From: Kudoa neothunni
Taxonomy: Eukaryota; Cnidaria
Length of the DNA stretch: 64,000 bases
Assembly: GCA_964304625.1 (NCBI GenBank)
Contig: OZ199839.1
Span: forward strand, 7,254,001 to 7,318,000
Reading direction: 5' to 3'
Below are positions 24,356 through 36,548 of the stretch, piece by piece. The translations under genes and the position numbers were made by a program. The notes under the pieces were generated by a model. It saw nothing but the letters and a program-made list of their open reading frames with translations, was not told where the DNA came from and made no database searches. The stretch's first letter is position 1. Each line of letters starts with the position of its first letter.

Positions 24356-26084
24356 ATGCTGTGCTTGGTTGTTATATACATTATTGAAAGGTTTAATTTT
24401 CTTCTGTACGACGAGGTTTAATTGGCTTCGTTTACTTAGACGAATTTCTTATTACGAAAGTAACAAACGTGGCCAATACCTACCTACACCTGTCATAATT
24501 GAATCCTATTATGGAATTATTGATGCTGGTAGTACTGGATCAAGACTTTACATGTATAAAGTGACAAGAGGAGTTAACAATAAATTAGAATATTTAAAAT
24601 TTCCAAATGGAACAATTGTGTCTCATAAAATTACTCCCGGTGAGTTTTTTTTTGGTTTACACAATCAAAAACTATTGCATTGTTTTACAAAATATATTTA
24701 TATCATACCGAATAATCTGTTTTATTGTTATATGTTCTATTTTAGGATTGTCTGATTACACAGAAAATCTCGAAGGGGCTGTGGATTATATGTCAACGTT
24801 GTTGAAATGGCTGGAGAATTCGGTTGACGCTAACATTATTTTAAAAACATCCGTTTCTATTCTTGCAACAGCTGGTATGCGACTTCTTCCAGCCGATCAA
24901 CAGACTCGTATAATTAACAAACTAAAACAAGACCTACCCCTTAAATCACGCATAAAAATAGCTGAGGTTAGAGTGATACCAGGAGTACTGGAAGGTGTCT
25001 ATCAATGGGTTGCAAACAATTATCTCAGTGGTAAGATGGATCTGTATAGTGAAAATTCGCTCTCTCCACAAGGTTCCATTTATGATCTGCCATCAACCAA
25101 TGGAATAGTCGAATTGGGAGGTGCCTCTTTACAAATTGTCTACGAGAAATCTACCAACAATTTCTATAATAAAATTTTCACATATTGGAATCCGAGATTT
25201 CGAAGAAATTTTAAATTTAAACTTCATTCTGAGTCTTTATTGGGTTATGGGATGCAATCTATGCTCAATTGGTATCTTTCTCCCCTAAACACCCATTCCA
25301 CTATGGAGCAAAAGTAACTCTCTAATCATTGTCTAATTTTATGAATTTATTTATATGTGGATTTGATTGTTTGTAGGTCCGCATGTTTGTTGAAAAATGG
25401 ACGTAAAATTGTTCATTATCATGACAACAGTGGCAAAACTAACAATGAGGCCACTACGACTGTGTTGGGAAATGGCAATTTTGGGTTATGTCTCGGTAGT
25501 TTGGAGGAAGCACTCCTGAAAAGTGGGAAAATTCTAAAAGATTCCTCCAACAATCTACATTTTCCGTCCAATAAATCATCCATAACAAATAATAGCAACA
25601 CCAATGAAATCCTCACGTTGAGTATTCCAGAGTTTATGGAAATTGATGGATTTTCAGAATTTTTTTACGGTTCCTTCGAATTTTATAGCTTTGACTATCC
25701 ATTCACCATCGAAAATTCCAATCTCTACATACAGAAGGCCAAAGTATCAATATTTTATATTTATTGCTGGAATTATTTTGAATTATTATACTTTGTGTAG
25801 GAATATTGCGGTTCTAATTTTTCGCATGTTTTACGTCGATTGCAGCAAGGTCTTTTCAACACAAGAAACGAAGAGAATATACTGTATATTTTTTATATTA
25901 GTTGTGGATTTTAATGGTTTTGTTATGTAGCAATCAATGTTTTAAATCTGCATACATCCTGATTGTCAATAAAATTATATGTAAAAAGGGAAATCGTCTA
26001 ACTCCACGATTCAAATACGGCAATAAGGAAGTACAATGGACATATGGAGCTCTGATTGATTATTTGTCACGCATTGGAGCATAA
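24356..26084 (+). CDS. ENTPD5: Ectonucleoside diphosphatase, ENTPD5/6 type (GDA1/CD39 family)
   Basis: Hydrolyses UDP/GDP in the ER or Golgi lumen, supporting glycosylation. Exons: start region to 24639, then 24746-25313, 25377-25743, 25801-25883, 25931-26084. Apyrase regions appear in order: DAGSTGSRLYMYK (ACR1), ILATAGMRLLP (ACR2), a GVLEGVYQWVANNYLSG equivalent (ACR3), GIVELGGASLQI (ACR4) and FYGSFEFYSFDY (ACR5 region). LGYG, K/RSACL and the short C-terminus ...QWTYGALIDYLSRIGA, with no C-terminal membrane helix, match ENTPD5/6 rather than the two-helix cell-surface forms. The N-terminus is unsettled. An ATG at 24356 encodes the hydrophobic MLCLVVIYIIER, but joining it in frame needs removal of 25 nt (24391-24415) bounded by a direct repeat, AGGTTTAATT. 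This may be a very short intron, an insertion, or the true start may lie upstream. Confidence 0.9.
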
Positions 26085-26206
26085 ATAAATTTTTTATATT
26101 CTTAAATCCCTTACTGAATTTGAATTTTTATTGTGTTTAGCTATTCCATCTAATAAATTCTTATTTATAATGTATAACTGGATTTATATATTTTTATCAT
26201 CGAATT

Positions 26207-26406
26207 NNNNNNNNNNNNNNNNNNNNNNNNNNNNNNNNNNNNNNNNNNNNNNNNNNNNNNNNNNNNNNNNNNNNNNNNNNNNNNNNNNNNNNNNNNNNNN
26301 NNNNNNNNNNNNNNNNNNNNNNNNNNNNNNNNNNNNNNNNNNNNNNNNNNNNNNNNNNNNNNNNNNNNNNNNNNNNNNNNNNNNNNNNNNNNNNNNNNNN
26401 NNNNNN
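26207..26406. other. Assembly gap (200 N)
   Basis: Exactly 200 N, the usual placeholder for a gap of unknown length. The next gene enters the window from this gap. Confidence 0.99.
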
Positions 26407-27817
26407 TGGAGGTGACAAATGCTATAAATATTGTGGTGGAGCTACTACTTTACATAAGTCAGGTACAACCAATCCTCTCGATGATTATACTGTCAAAATA
26501 ACTACTAGACATGGGAATGAAGAATACAAAATTAAAAGTATTTTTTAGACGAATTAATGATTCACAATTTTTTATAGATAAGAAAAATATTGTTGTGATA
26601 TCTGATATCACACCAACCTCAGCTAGTTATATAGTTAGTGAGCTTGGAACGAGTACCCATAAATGTTTTCCATCATTGGTACACGCGAAACTTCCTGGTA
26701 TTCCAATGAGTAACATATGCGGAGAAGGGAGAAATGTAATGTGTTCTGAAACATGCACCACAAAGACACCACTAAATCTCTTAACCCCAAACACAGCATA
26801 TATACTTGAGATGATAATTGGCACAGCGAAAGATGTTGCTACAGACAAACACGTTGTTAACACATTTTTCGCCACAGGTATTCCTATAGTATATTATAAA
26901 TATTCAATATGATTAGAAAAAATAAAATTTGAGAAAACGAAGACATTGTTCTTCAATGACACAATGATTTTGACTCCAGGAACAGAGAGTGATTATGAGT
27001 CGTATCTCTCAAAAATGAAATGTTACGTGAGATACTTCAGATTCCAAAGACCAAGAAAAATAATAGCAACCTGTTCTGATGGAAAACAATGTTGGGGTCT
27101 ATGTTCCCAAAGATTTGAAGTTGTGAATTTGCCAGTAAATGTCACACTGAATATTGAGTTGGTTCACGCTGGTCATGTTGATTATCCAGTTTATCAAGTG
27201 TCAAAATTATTAAGTGAATAAATATTGATGTTACAACATTAAACTACGACATTTTAGGACCAAATAATAATAAAGCTGAATCAGAAATAACTTTTGATTA
27301 TGATGAAAAGAAATTAACAATAATACCAGACAAAAATCAGCCAGGGAATTTATGTAACGTGGTTATTTACGCAGTCAACCCTAAAGACCTCGAGGATAAA
27401 TTCTTATTTGAGAAGATAGGAAAACCAACTGATCAGGATATTGATTGTGAAAACCCCGTTGTATTTGATAATATAGATATAAATTACAGTTATCAATTAT
27501 TATCTGGCGATGGACAATCTGCAGAACTTATTGCAGAAATTGAAGTTGGAAGTAAATTATTACGATATTTATTTATTGTTATATAATTTTGTATAGGACA
27601 AGGATCTGGGTAACAATAATAATTATATGAGTTATGAATCCTAACTATTTATTTTATATATAGTGGTTGGATGAAGAAGAACTGGTGGATGTAATTTTCA
27701 TATGAAAATACACTACAATATTTCATCATTCTTTTATTTAGTATCTTCGCAGTGTTGGGTGCTTTGGGTGTGGTTATTGGTGCAGTTGCCTATGTAGCGA
27801 ATAAATCCAATGACTGA
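26407..27817 (+). CDS. Type I surface protein with tandem Cys-containing modules, 5' end lost in gap
   Basis: Exons: 26407-26537 (partial), 26578-26877, 26917-27213, 27258-27551, 27597-27609, 27664-27684, 27742-27817; introns 39-57 nt. The three large exons are 300, 297 and 294 nt, all starting and ending in phase 1, each coding one module of about 98-100 residues. The modules share a loose pattern: a conserved Cys, then a D/G-x-C-x3-C cluster (GGDKCYKYC, GRNVMCSETC, GKQCWGLC), then a beta-strand pattern such as LTPNTAYILEMIIG, reminiscent of fibronectin type III. The last exons give a Gly/Ser hinge, WMKKN, one helix (IFAVLGALGVVIGAVAYVA) and a four-residue tail NKSND-stop. It is therefore a C-terminally anchored extracellular protein. 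No named family is recognised; an adhesion or recognition role is inference. Confidence 0.72.
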
Positions 27818-28839
27818 ACGTCCTTCTTCTGTCTATTAGGAAAAACATAATTTTACTTTGTATGAAACAGTAGACATTATTAGCCTTTTTAAAAATTATT
27901 CATTCGTCACGACAAGTGATGTCTATCAATTTTTTGACCTTTTGATAAGTGATGTTTTAAAACGTATTAAACCAATGATAAAATTCGGATTTACTCACTC
28001 CTGTTTTTCGAACTAGTATATTTGAAGAAAATTTCTTATAAAATTATATATTTATTAGATATATTCTTTAACCCTTACGGGACCATGCGGGGTCTGGGTC
28101 TGCCGCGACCCCAAGTACGTCTTTTTGATCATAACTTTAAAAATTGGCTTCCGTTGATGTTAAAATTTTTAGAATACTCATAAAACACGTAAGCCTATAT
28201 ATGGAGAAGAAAATTTTTTCTCTCTGTTTTGTTTAACTTTATAATAAAACACAATATTTTGATTTCATGCAATTATAAGTGTTCGTAACCTCAATTATTT
28301 ATTTTATAAATATTAATTTTTGTGAAATATTACATGTGTATGAAAATAACGACAAAAATCTCAGAAGATTGCCGTTATAAATTAGCGATAACTAATCCGA
28401 TTGATCTTCTACGTTTTGTTTCTTATCCTAATAAATTAAATGTGGTGCTTTCAACAAATAATTAAAATCATTCTGAAGACTACATCGATGATTATTCTGC
28501 GGTTGAGGAAATGTCTGGGTATAACATGTCTCAATCAGCCCTGGAAAGCATGAATAAATGTGTTATGAGATTGAGAAATGCGATGACCAATCAGGTGGTA
28601 CTGATTATTTACATGAGCATGTTGAAAATGCTTCAATGTTTTTCTGATCACCTGGACTGGAATGATCTTTTGAAATTTGTAGGTTCACGAAGCGTTATTC
28701 GGTTATTCTTTACAAACCGGGACGTCAGTCGGAAAGTGGAAAACTTTAGGAGAAATTTTGATTAGGAAAATATTAATTCCATCAATATGATGAAATATAC
28801 ATTTTTTAATATAGATATAATATATATTATTAAAACATT
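27818..28839. other. Spacer with a piggyBac-like terminus at 28068
   Basis: TTAA at 28068-28071 is followed by CCCTTACGGGACCATGCGGG and a GGGGTC...GACCCC hairpin, typical of a piggyBac-type left end. No matching right end was found nearby. An 84-codon frame at 28511-28765, preceded by an acidic run, could be a relic of that element's transposase, but I cannot show it. Confidence 0.4.
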
Positions 28840-29630
28840 GCAGAATCTTGATCTGATTTCATCAGAGAAGAATTGTGTTTGTGAGACGATGATGAATCTA
28901 ATATAAATAAAAATTGCCAAGACCTCTTTTTGTTCCGATGTCCTGATTGCTTAAAAAATGCAAAATCTACGAGTTGGATAAATATTTCGCGTTCCAAACT
29001 GCCGCTGTGGAAACTATTTGTATTTTTCATCGTAAAAATTCAATTTAGCAAGGTTGCCCACGAAGAAATTCAAAATCACGTTGGAATTCTCCCTTCAATG
29101 ACAATAAGTGATAGTTCTGAATTGTTTAGAAGCATTGTTACATTGAAGATTACGGATGAACAAAAAAAATGGCGGTACAAATGTCGTTGTCCAGATCGAT
29201 GAAACTGCGCTGACTAAAATAAAATATAATGTTGGTAGACTGTCAAAAACCCAGTAATATTGGATTGTTTGTGGTATAGATGAGGAAGATTGTTTTTTTT
29301 GGAACAGACGAAGAGAAGAAGCCGTGATGTGCTTGAAAAAATTATTCTTGATGATGTTAAAGAGAATTCTGTTATCTGGACAGATAAATGGAGGGGCTTC
29401 AATCGTCTGAACGATTTAAGATTTTTTCACAATACAGTTTGTCACAAATATTCGTTTATTTCTGGTGCTGGTGTACATACAAATAAAATCGAAGTTACAT
29501 GAGGAGGATTTAAATGAAAGTACCGGAACATTACTAATGAAAATGAAGAGTCATTACATGACTTCATTTCGGATTATATATTCCGTAAAAAATATAGAGG
29601 GGTCGAACTTAGTACCTTCTTTAAATAAAT
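28840..29630 (+). pseudogene. Decayed Merlin (IS1016/ISXO2-type) transposase, copy A
   Basis: Fragments in several frames, in family order: a zinc ribbon (CVC then RCPDC at about 28940), SKLPLWKLFVFF, then VVQIDETALTKIKYNVGR (about 29190-29245; first catalytic Asp in IDE), then IWTDKWRGFNRL (second Asp), GVHTNKIE and ESLHDFISDYIFRKKYRG. This is the DDE-type domain of Merlin elements. Frameshifts and stops near 29205, 29255 and 29500 make it inactive. TIRs were not identified. Confidence 0.8.
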
Positions 29631-29824
29631 AATGAGTAATTATTTAATACAATTTATTTTGCTGTTTCCGCGAATTTGTCCATAAGTTTCCGACTATCGT
29701 CCCGTTTTGTAAAGAATATCCCCTTATTCTCTAAATATTAATTACGCGGATTTCTAAACTCGAATCGTCATATCATTTGGATCACGATTATTTATAGCCC
29801 TTAATATGAAAGAATATTTGGTAA

Positions 29825-30003
29825 CCGTAAACGAGACGGTTACTAAAATTCAACGACTAAACTTCTTTTTTTTCCTCCTATTCTTTCACGATATTTTTTT
29901 ACAATTCTAAATGTGGGGCAGGGTTATTCAATTCTTAAAAAATGTAATTATAAATTTTAAGAAATCTTCGGATTCATCTACCAGTTGTTTATTTAAGCCT
30001 GTA
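29825..30003 (+). repeat. 190-bp inverted repeat, left copy
   Basis: The block running from GAGACGGTTACTAAAATTCA to TTTATTTAAGCCTGTA recurs in reverse complement at 34165-34350 with moderate divergence, through the central TCTTTTTTTTCCTCC and GTTATTCAATTCTTAAAAAA segments. Homology stops at CCTGTA, exactly where the SINE head begins at about 30005. The type is unknown; it may be a MITE or the ends of a composite element. Confidence 0.7.
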
Positions 30004-30004
30004 C

Positions 30005-30420
30005 ACAGCAAGCTCAGTGGTGTGATGACTGAACTCAATACCCTAAGGTACTAGTTACATTCCCTGCCTCCGATAAGTCGACTGTTTCCTTACGAGTGTA
30101 TCTATCCTGTATGGGAAACTGTAACTAGAGTTCAATTATTAAATAAGTGTTCCCTTACCTACAGTCATAGTATGATCTAACAAAAGAGGTTTAATTAGAT
30201 ATCTAAAACGTAGGGGATGCGCTATGGCAGACTTGAAATATCTGTAGAGTCCAAATCCTTATGGATAGGGTTTAGGGTGATGGTTACCTCAGAATGGGGA
30301 TGTTTGGAAGAGTAAACTCCTACAATACCATCGAAAGATAAGGGGCAAGAAGTAGACGTTACTCGTCCTTTGGTGCTTATAGCGATAAAAGGGATGACCT
30401 AATCAGGCTTAACTCTACAA
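30005..30420 (+). mobile_element. tRNA-derived SINE, copy 2
   Basis: The head contains AAGCTCAGTGGTGTG, a good tRNA A box, followed about 40 nt later by a degraded B box (GTTACATTCCC). The body shares collinear blocks with the minus-strand copy at 20200-20593: CTATCCTGTATGGGA, GGATAGGGTTT, GGGGATGTTT and GTAAACTCC, then AAAGATAAGGGGC. Divergence is high, so both are old. It lies in an otherwise AT-rich transposon cluster. Confidence 0.65.
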
Positions 30421-30939
30421 TCTAAAAATCCTCTAGTTATGTTTAGTATGTTTTTTTAATAAATGGGTTTTTTCATCCCATTGAGTTTTATTTGATCTTT
30501 TATTCATCATAACAAATATTTTTGTTAATTTTGTCTGAATAAGTCGATGAAACTGTTAAAGATGATCATAAGTGATATTGCGCGTCAGAATTTAGTCGAT
30601 ATAATAACACGTATGGCTGTCGGTACTTGCTATAAACATGGCTATTATACGAAGCGACGACGAATTTTCTATTTGAATATCTTATTTTAAGAATATTAAT
30701 TGTTAACGTCCCTAAGAGGTTCAAGAATTTCAGGAGTCGCGGTTCTATGTATTTATCAAACAGAACGAGAGATAAAAAGGACTCCGAAATTGACACGCAT
30801 CCTTTCTCATTAAATAACAATGATAACTAACTTGTATATGTGTGCGGAAAGTAATGTCAAACCTTTTTACTGTTTAAATTATAATAGATGTAGAATTAAA
30901 TATTGTCCAATAAGAAATACTTTTTTTCTTCTAGTAATT
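30421..30939. other. AT-rich spacer
   Basis: No gene seen. An 84-codon minus frame at 30566-30820 has no recognisable motif. Confidence 0.4.
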
Positions 30940-31855
30940 CAAACTCGAGGATAAAGCTATCATTAAAGATAATAATGAAAATTATACAATATTGGGTATT
31001 GGAAAATACTATTCGTTCGGCTTCAGAAATGGTAGCAATATCGAAGCCCAACACTCCCTTGTGATTTTACAGGATTTGCGATGTTTGTTCCAAATTATTT
31101 AATATGAAAAACCCCTTTTGAGGTGACGGTTTCGTCAAAGAAATGGACGAGAGCTTATTGCATAGTAAAAGAAAGAATAATAGGAGGAGGTATCTCAAAG
31201 GGGACAACTGGAAAAAATCAACAGTTTAAGAAGTTTTGAGATCATTACCTGAATTGCAAGATGTAATATTATATATTGTTACCTTTAATATTTCTATTTT
31301 TTAGGAGGATATGAGCAATAGTGGATACCATCCCAATATAGACGAATTATCTGATGAATATATGTGTAACGATGTTTACATAATATAAAATCGTAAGTTT
31401 TAAATAGCGTTTTGTACAAATCCAGATAAATATGACAATAGAATCGATGGACCATGAGCGTTTCGTCAATGTTTATGTCTGGTTGATGCAAATAAGAAAA
31501 GAAAACTTTAAAGGTTCGATACTTTAAAGTTCCCAAGCGTAATATGGAAACGTTACTCACCATTATAAACAATGAAGTTATTCCTGGGTCAACAATATTC
31601 AGTGATGAATGGCCCGCTTACAACAAAGTGAAATATTCTGTCGCCTACGTTGTTGGAGGAAATCATTCTAACACGATTCGATCATGTTCGGGATGGTTAA
31701 AATTGAAGATATTCAAAATAGAACATGATGTAAGCGATTTGTATTTCGAAAGTTATCTCCACGAAGAATGGTTTCGTTCCACAAATGGAAATAAATTTGA
31801 ATTATTAAACAATTTTATGGATATTGTTGGCAATTTTTATGCTGTTGAATAAAAT
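30940..31855 (+). pseudogene. Decayed Merlin (IS1016/ISXO2-type) transposase, copy B
   Basis: The best segment is the frame ending at 31852: METLLTIINNEVIPGSTIFS then DEWPAYNKV, the expected ETLL.II...V.PGT.I.SD.W..Y block, followed by GGNHS. Upstream (about 31130-31200) VKEMDESLLHSKRKNNRRR matches the IDE...HRKYNRGR segment in another frame. The zinc ribbon is not clear. It is broken by frameshifts and by a rearranged stretch at about 31290-31520. Confidence 0.7.
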
Positions 31856-34164
31856 ATGAGTTTTTATTGGTTAAAATGTTATGTAATTAATTAAATTTTG
31901 ATGTTAGTACCTTACAATAGAAAATTAGTCCTTATACAGTTGTTGTAAGATTCTAATTAAATTTAAAAAACTAACGTACCAGAAAAAATTTAAGCAATAT
32001 GACTTTTACGAATAAAAAAATTGAAGATATTCTTTGTAAAGGGATTCTAACACATATTCATATGTATGACGAGACCACTTAGCTAATTAACTTAATAAAA
32101 AAACTATAAATATATAATTTATCCAAATAATGTAATAAAAAAGTTGAAAGTGTGTTTTACATCAAATGCGCCATTATTTGAAATAAATAAGAAAATATTA
32201 CTTAAATTGATGTTATATGTTCATGTAAATTAAGTTGTTAAAATACCACTGTTCTCTAATGACTTAAACAATAGAAAATGGAACATAATATGACGGTATA
32301 GGGTAGGATGTGCCGCTTAAAAACATTATTTTAAGTTTGTTTTTTCTCCAATCCTTTCATGATTGTTCCTAATAAATAAATAAATGAATATCATGGATTC
32401 AGCTAATTTTGACAACCTCTTATTTGGTTACCAATACCAAATAAAACATTTTCGGCACCCGTGAAATCTTCGTTAAATTTCCCAAAACAAGTGAAAACAC
32501 GTTTTTATTTTTTTATACGCTAACTTCCAAAATGATTATGCATCTTAATAGTATTTTTAATAATAGATCGTTCCTAAATTATACGAATCAGTCGCTTAAT
32601 TAAACTTGATTCATCTTATTATAAATTATCTTCTCTATTATTTTTGATATATCGACTATGAGCCTTCTAAAATAAAAATACAATAATTTATCACTTACTT
32701 TAGTTTATATATTTTTTTGGATAATTTATTCCAATTTCAAAAAAAGTTATAATCATTTTATCATCGAAATTTTATGATAAAATTTTTTATAGTGTCAATT
32801 TAAGTAATGTTCTAAGTTTATTACATTTAATAACTCTATTAAAAAATATTGCAACAATTAAAATTTGAAGGATTATTTTTTATATATGATAAACATACAA
32901 AATAAAATGGGCGATGTAAAATGGAAATAAATAATAAATAGTTTGACAAGTGTTGTACTTGTCTTTCGATTTTTTAATACATATGAAATTTTAAATCTTC
33001 TATCATAATGTTTAAAGTTTTTGAAGAAAATTTACAAATAATTATGGTTTTTCTATATTTCCATAATATTTTAGTATTTACCAGTTGGTTTAACATTAGA
33101 GTGTAACTTAACATTAATTCTTTATTCACAGTAAATTGATATAAAAATTATTTAAATGAAGCAGTTACTACGACATATAATTTTCAAAATATTTCATTCA
33201 AGGTACCGGTCACCGGCCCCATAATTTTTCTTTTTCACATGAATATTCCTAATTTTTAAAACCCTAGCCCGCTGTTTTTGTGGTTACATCAAGATTTTCG
33301 AAGGCAGATATAATTGTTTCATCCATGCTTCAGTTATAAATAATCTTATATATTTTCTCCATCGTTATGTTTGGGAAGTGACGAAATAAATTTAAACCCC
33401 AACAAGTTCTACTTCGAGAAAGTACCCTAGTTTTACGGCTCAAAATTGTGAAACTAGTATTTAGGCCTGTAATAGTTGATTTTAACAAAAATAACTAAAT
33501 GAATAATTTGCATCATTCTTTTCATATGATTTTATTTTATACATTGACCTTTTAAGGTTTGGGTTCCTAGAAGAAAAAAGGAAGCAAATATCCTTTTTCT
33601 AAAAGTATATTAACCAATTTAAGGGGGTTATCAATCAATAAAATAATGTTCGTCGTCAAAGAAACTCGAAGAATTCATTTTCTCTAACGCGCGGGTAATT
33701 TGATAAACTATTAGCTTAAATATTTTATACCTTGTTATTTCAATGTAATAAATAATTAATAAAATGATCATAAGTCATATAATTAATTTATAGGTTAGTG
33801 TGCGAACAATAAAATGGGGTTTCATCTGTCTTGGGAAATTTAACGAAGATTTCATATGTACCGATGGTGAGGTATTGTGGATTTTGTAACAAAATAAGAC
33901 GATATCATAATTACCTGAATTCTTCCTCACGGTATTCACTTATTTTATTATACACAATCGTGGAAGAATCGACAAAGAAACAATGCGCGGTAGCGTTTAT
34001 TCGAGGTGCCACATCCTATCCTATTAACTTTGATGTTTTCTACCATTTACACGAAATACTCCATCTCATCAAGAGAAAAAAATTATCCGATTCATTTTCG
34101 AAAATAGAATGTATGCAGTTCTGAAATATACGTGGTATAAATATGAAATAACGATAAAAATACT
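31856..34164. other. AT-rich region, no supported gene
   Basis: A 97-codon frame at 33831-34124 (contains CGFCNKIRR) is the only candidate. It starts without a good context and I recognise no family, so I leave it uncalled. No other structure was found. Confidence 0.4.
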
Positions 34165-34350
34165 AATAAAATACAGGCTTAAATAACACAACTGGGGATT
34201 AATCCGGAGATTTCTAAAAATTTATAATGAAATTTTTTTAATAATTGAATAACTCTACAAACATTTAAAATTGTAAAAAAAATTATTGTGAATGGATTGG
34301 AGGAAAAAAAAGAAGTTTAGCGGTTGAATTTTAGTAACCGTCTCCTTTAC
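34165..34350 (-). repeat. 190-bp inverted repeat, right copy
   Basis: Reverse complement of the block at 29825-30003, including TTGAATTTTAGTAACCGTCTC at its outer end. Together the two copies bracket about 4.2 kb holding the SINE and a Merlin relic. Confidence 0.7.
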
Positions 34351-35588
34351 CATTAACATATGTTTTGACCATATTTAACTATTTTTAACTAGTCGCTTCG
34401 CTCTAAAGGGAAAGAAATATTTAAATATACCAGATTCTAAAAAAATTAATTTGTATACAGCTTGTGGATAGGAGTTGGTTGGACTAAAAATTTCGAACGC
34501 GCAAGCGCAAATGTGTTTGGGATTCAAATTTACCATGTAAATAGCGTCTGCTAATTTTATGTTTTAGTTAACAAAAAATGTTTTGATTATTGATGTTATA
34601 TAAGGAACTTAATTTTATATGATTAACTTCAAGATTATCATGTTTAGAGTACAGCGGTGAGAGAATAATCTTTTATTTAACCTAAGAAAAAACTCAATAC
34701 TTGGGCAGAAAAAGATTTTGGACATACGTTTGAATCAAATCAATCATATTCCAGTTTAATAAAATCAATTAATTTTTTAAAATTATGTTCACTTGTTCTT
34801 GTTTAACTTAGTATTTTTCTACTACGTTTAAGGCTACATTTGTTTAGTTTTAAATTTTAATGTCAGAATATCCAAAAATTCTACTCAGTACCTATATCAG
34901 TGTTTCCCAACGTGAATCCCACATCCTGCCGTTAGGACGCGGAAAATCCTGGGTATTGGTGTGACACGGATAATGGTGAGATAATTTGGAGGTATGACGT
35001 ACTTTGAAGTCAATCTCGCTTATTATTAAGTGACGGTTAATACCATGATAAATACAAAAAGCAATGATTAGTTATATAAAAATTAATAACAATATTTAAC
35101 GTCTCCTTCATCCCAATAGAATCATACATCCCCTCTTTTTAATTGAATCTAATAAAAAATATTGATTAACTTTGTATATATATTATTTATTTTCGATTCA
35201 TTAGCCCCGTATACAGGAAAATCTTTCCTAATGAAGATTGGATTATCACGAGTTTCGTTTGACGCTGTTTTTGGTAGAATGAAAAACTAAACACTTTCAA
35301 ATTTTATGAGGATAGGAAGTCTTATTTAGGTTATGGTAGTTTAAATTGAAACATCAATATTATTAAAAAAAGTTTGGGAAATATTCTAATCTCAAACTTC
35401 CTGATTTGAAAAGATTTTACCATAAATAGGTGTAGAAGATTGAGGATAATATAATTAAAATGCTACTTTAAAAATGCGAGGAATCATAGTGGCCTCTTTC
35501 GAAAAAAAAGTTAAGCCAAAAACTTAATCGCTGCTGCAATTATCACAATAAAATGATAAAATATAATTAAAGTCTCAATCAAATCAGC
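34351..35588. other. Intergenic, possible hAT terminus
   Basis: CAGTGTTTCCCAACGTG at 34898-34914 looks like a hAT transposon terminus. No partner end or 8-bp duplication was found, so it may be a solitary relic. The rest is AT-rich spacer. Confidence 0.35.
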
Positions 35589-36548
35589 TCAGTTTTTAGA
35601 AACAATGTTTTTTAGATTCGTTAAGCGTGTAGCAATTGAGAGATCAAGGTATTTATCATCCAACATAACCGTCATTCCTCAATAATTGAATCATCTACCT
35701 ACACAGATTCAATCGGAGCTCAAAATCAAACCAAAGTACCACGTAGGTCACAAACAGTTTTTGGTCCGGCTCGATTAGCTTTTCAAGACAATCTTCAATC
35801 ATTTTTTTCTTAGATCCACTCAAATCCTTATAAAAATAAATAATAACATATTATTTGATGATCGAATACAAAATGGTTACGATTGCTGTGGTAACAACAG
35901 AATGAATTTCCTTTCTTGTCACTTGCATCATGGTAGAGAAGTCATGAAGAATTTTGGCCAATAAACCCATTCGATTGTTATCACAAACAGTTTCTTCATA
36001 AAGTACAAGTAAATTACAATCGGTATTAAGGCCAATTGAAAATTACCAAAAAACTGTTTTGTCACCTCGTCAAATCCATGTTTTTCAGCAAGTTTAAGCA
36101 GCACATCTAACACAAAATAATCAAGAATGACAATTTAATCACAAAAGTGACATCTACCTTTTTTACGAATTCCCGGAAAAAGCGGGTTCTTAGCAAAAGA
36201 CTGGTACACAGGATCCAAATGTGTCATATCCTAAACAGCTCAGTTGTTTTTAGTTGATATGATAAAAAGTCACATGGAATTTCTTTAAATCTTTCTCAAC
36301 AATGTCCAGTTTCTTCTTTTTGGATGCAGAAGAATACAGAGCAGTGGCATATCGACCAGAAATACTCAATATTTTTATTGGTGGCTAAAACAATTGTCAA
36401 ACACCATTTCAATACCAGCAAATCCACAAACTCTGATCATATCCACATCATACACTGATGCAAACCTTTTCAAACAACTCTATAGAATTTTAAAATATAA
36501 AAATAATTCATAGAAAATTCGAATTATTACAGTCAATGGACCAAACAT
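35589..36548 (-). CDS. ATP5PO: Mitochondrial ATP synthase OSCP (subunit O), one-base frameshift
   Basis: Peripheral-stalk subunit joining F1 to the stator. Eight exons: 36531-36548, 36456-36479, 36274-36384, 36158-36230, 36047-36106, 35881-35993, 35743-35826, 35589-35698. The first two code a short presequence, [14 protein letters not shown]. Then [20 protein letters not shown] matches the family N-terminus, [19 protein letters not shown] the central block, and [13 protein letters not shown] the C-terminal strand. In exon 8 the expected ...DDSII-G-GMTVML is read only if one G is added near 35678; as written the frame hits a stop two codons later. The exon total (593 nt) is one short of a multiple of three. 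This is either an assembly or read error, or a real lesion. Everything else is intact, which favours error. Confidence 0.92.

Noticed and set aside
33831-34124. 97-codon frame with CGFC motif
   Set aside because: No plausible start context or flanking exons and no recognised family; could be a transposon scrap but unsupported.
34898-34914. hAT transposon
   Set aside because: Only one terminus-like motif; no inverted partner or 8-bp duplication found.
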